Assembly: GCA_004293725.1 (NCBI GenBank)
Contig: REAW01000006.1
Location: 1-64,000, forward strand
Reading direction: 5' to 3'
DNA: 64,000 nucleotides
Source of the DNA: Curvibacter sp.
Lineage (GTDB): Bacteria; Pseudomonadota; Gammaproteobacteria; Burkholderiales; Burkholderiaceae_C
Below the pieces are notes generated by a model. The model was given only the letters and a program-made list of their open reading frames with translations. It did no database searches and was not told where the DNA came from. This document shows positions 62,658 through 64,000 of the stretch, one piece after another. Each line of letters starts with the position of its first letter. The first letter of the stretch is position 1. The position numbers were made by a program, and so were the translations under genes.

Positions 62658-64000
62658 AGCCTGACACACCCACTCCACTGCCGCACAAGGTCCGCCATCT
62701 GGTCATTGTGCTGGGTGACCAGCTTGACCTTGAGTCGACCGCGCTGCAGGACTTCGATGCTTCGCAAGATGTGGTGTGGATGGCCGAGGCAGCAGAAGAG
62801 TCGACCCACGTGTGGTCGGCCAAACAGCGGATCGCGGTATTCCTGAGCGCGATGCGGCATTTTGCTGATACGTTGCAGACGCGGCGTTTTCCCTTGACAT
62901 ACACCCGCTTGGGCGACAGCGCCCATGCGGGGACACTCGCGCAGCAGTTAAAGCAGTCCATTACCCAACTGCAGCCCGCTCGCCTCATCCTCACAGCGCC
63001 TGGCGATTGGCGCGTACTGCAAAGCTTGCGAGCGGTGGCAGATGCACAGGCGTTACCGTTGGACTTGCGCGACGACACGCATTTTTTCAGCACCGTGCGG
63101 GAATTTGCAGCCCATGCCAAAGGCCGAAAGCAACTGCGTCTCGAGTACTGGTACCGCGGACTGCGCCTGAAGCATGGCATCTTGATGGAGGGAAAAGCCC
63201 CAGTCGGTGGGCAATGGAACTTTGATGCGGACAACCGGGAGTCTTTTGGCAAGGCGGGCCCCCAGAATGTTCCGCCGCCCACCCGTTTTGCACCCGACCG
63301 TACGACCCAGGAAGTCATCGCGCTGGTCAACACCCGCTTTGCCGACCACCCCGGCACCCTTGACAGTTTTGGCTGGCCCGTCACCCGCGAGCAGGCGCTG
63401 GCAGCGCTGCAGGGCTTCGTGGCAGAGCGTCTGCCACTTTTTGGATTGTTTGAGGATGCCATGTGGGCTGGCGAGGCGTGGCTGTACCACTCGCACCTGA
63501 GCTGCGCACTCAACCTCAAACTCCTGAATCCGCGCGAAGTCGTGCAAGCCGCCGAAGACGCTTACCGCCGTGGCCATGCACCATTGGCTGCGGTGGAGGG
63601 CTTCATCCGCCAAATTCTGGGCTGGCGCGAATTTGTACGCGGCATTTATTGGACACAAATGCCGGAATATGCAGAGCGCAATGCACTGGATGCCCAGGCC
63701 GAACTACCCGATTGGTACTGGACGGGCGACACAGCTATGGCTTGCTTGAAAGACGCCATTGGCCAGACCCTGGAGCACGGCTACGCCCACCATATCCAGC
63801 GCCTGATGGTGACCGGGCTTTACGCCCTGCTCCTGGGCGTAAAACCGCAGGCCGTTCACGCCTGGTATCTCGGTGTCTATGTCGATGCCGTAGAGTGGGT
63901 AGAGTTGCCCAACACACTCGGCATGGGCCAGTTCGGTGATGGCGGGCTCATGGCCAGCAAGCCCTACGTCGCCAGCGGCAAATACATCCAGCGCATGAGC
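62654..64000 (+). CDS. Iron-sulfur (6-4) photolyase/bacterial cryptochrome, 3' end beyond window
   Basis: The window ends inside this gene; 449 codons are present, from MKPDTPTPLPHKVRHLVIVLGDQLD on. This is the photolyase-related (DPRP, PhrB-type) family, distinct from the classic photolyase upstream. The N-terminal GDQLDLES, VRGIYWTQMPEYAERN, LPDWYWTGDTAMACLKDAI and TLEHGYAHHIQRLMVTG are diagnostic. Cys364 in MACLKD fits the first iron-sulfur ligand; the other three ligands would lie beyond the window. Such enzymes repair (6-4) photoproducts using light. About 50-60 residues are missing. Confidence 0.9.
   Translation, partial: MKPDTPTPLPHKVRHLVIVLGDQLDLESTALQDFDASQDVVWMAEAAEESTHVWSAKQRIAVFLSAMRHFADTLQTRRFPLTYTRLGDSAHAGTLAQQLKQSITQLQPARLILTAPGDWRVLQSLRAVADAQALPLDLRDDTHFFSTVREFAAHAKGRKQLRLEYWYRGLRLKHGILMEGKAPVGGQWNFDADNRESFGKAGPQNVPPPTRFAPDRTTQEVIALVNTRFADHPGTLDSFGWPVTREQALAALQGFVAERLPLFGLFEDAMWAGEAWLYHSHLSCALNLKLLNPREVVQAAEDAYRRGHAPLAAVEGFIRQILGWREFVRGIYWTQMPEYAERNALDAQAELPDWYWTGDTAMACLKDAIGQTLEHGYAHHIQRLMVTGLYALLLGVKPQAVHAWYLGVYVDAVEWVELPNTLGMGQFGDGGLMASKPYVASGKYIQRMS

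Noticed and set aside
63463-63939. 158-codon open frame near the window end
   Set aside because: It overlaps the iron-sulfur photolyase gene in another frame and is Arg/Cys-rich without domain features.

Overview
The window looks like chromosomal DNA of a betaproteobacterium of the order Burkholderiales, most likely a Comamonadaceae member close to Rhodoferax or Polaromonas. The pointers are the moderately GC-rich coding style, the leuS-lptE and hpf-ptsN-hprK gene orders, the bamE/fur divergent pair, the proteobacterial-type gshA, the uvrA/MFS/ssb block, and a short dispersed repeat of a kind I associate with that family. This is inference from protein families and gene order; no search was run. 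No tRNA, rRNA, CRISPR array, insertion sequence or prophage was seen.

Layout. 0.2-7.3 kb: an NAD-dependent epimerase, a DUF2520 protein, an ExoD-like membrane protein, a TerC transporter behind a yybP-ykoY (manganese) riboswitch, a PAP2 phosphatase, an ArnT-like glycosyltransferase, a 4-OT tautomerase and a class II glutamine amidotransferase. 7.3-16.7 kb, nearly all minus strand: a secreted PKD-like protein, gshB, benE, kup, gshA, proA, an unknown protein and holA; gshA and gshB together make glutathione. 16.7-24.6 kb: an arginine/ornithine uptake and breakdown module (binding protein, two permeases, ATPase, a desuccinylase-like amidohydrolase, ornithine cyclodeaminase, arginase) with RpiR-type and Lrp-type regulators. 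It sits between lptE and holA, genes that are usually neighbours. 24.6-32.7 kb: lptE, leuS, a decayed exbBD pair, dapB, bamE, fur, hprK, ptsN and hpf. 32.8-42.8 kb: an MFS transporter, corA, an MTA/SAH nucleosidase, fadD, pntB, pntA, a NUDIX hydrolase and mnmA.

42.9-55.5 kb is a complete Lap-type surface-adhesion system. It has a small unknown protein, a type I secretion ATPase (LapB-like), a membrane fusion protein (LapC-like), a LuxR-type regulator, a large repeat adhesin with an N-terminal retention module and a C-terminal RTX/type I signal, a degenerate GGDEF/EAL c-di-GMP receptor (LapD-like), a periplasmic cysteine protease (LapG-like) and a TolC-like outer membrane channel carrying an extra NTF2-like domain. 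The adhesin reading frame is broken near 48,540, apparently by loss of DNA inside its repeat region.

55.5-64 kb: ssb, an MFS transporter, uvrA, then a light-response/DNA-repair cluster: a TIGR03643-type small protein, a cryptochrome/photolyase, a 54-residue DUF2256 zinc-finger protein, and a second photolyase of the iron-sulfur (6-4) type that runs off the window end.

The points most worth a second look are the broken adhesin inside an otherwise intact Lap locus, the exbBD decay, the arginine module splitting a conserved gene order, the riboswitch with a 9-bp ribosome-site sequestering helix, a dispersed short repeat that also lies inside genes, and hairpins abutting the start codons of kup and mtn.
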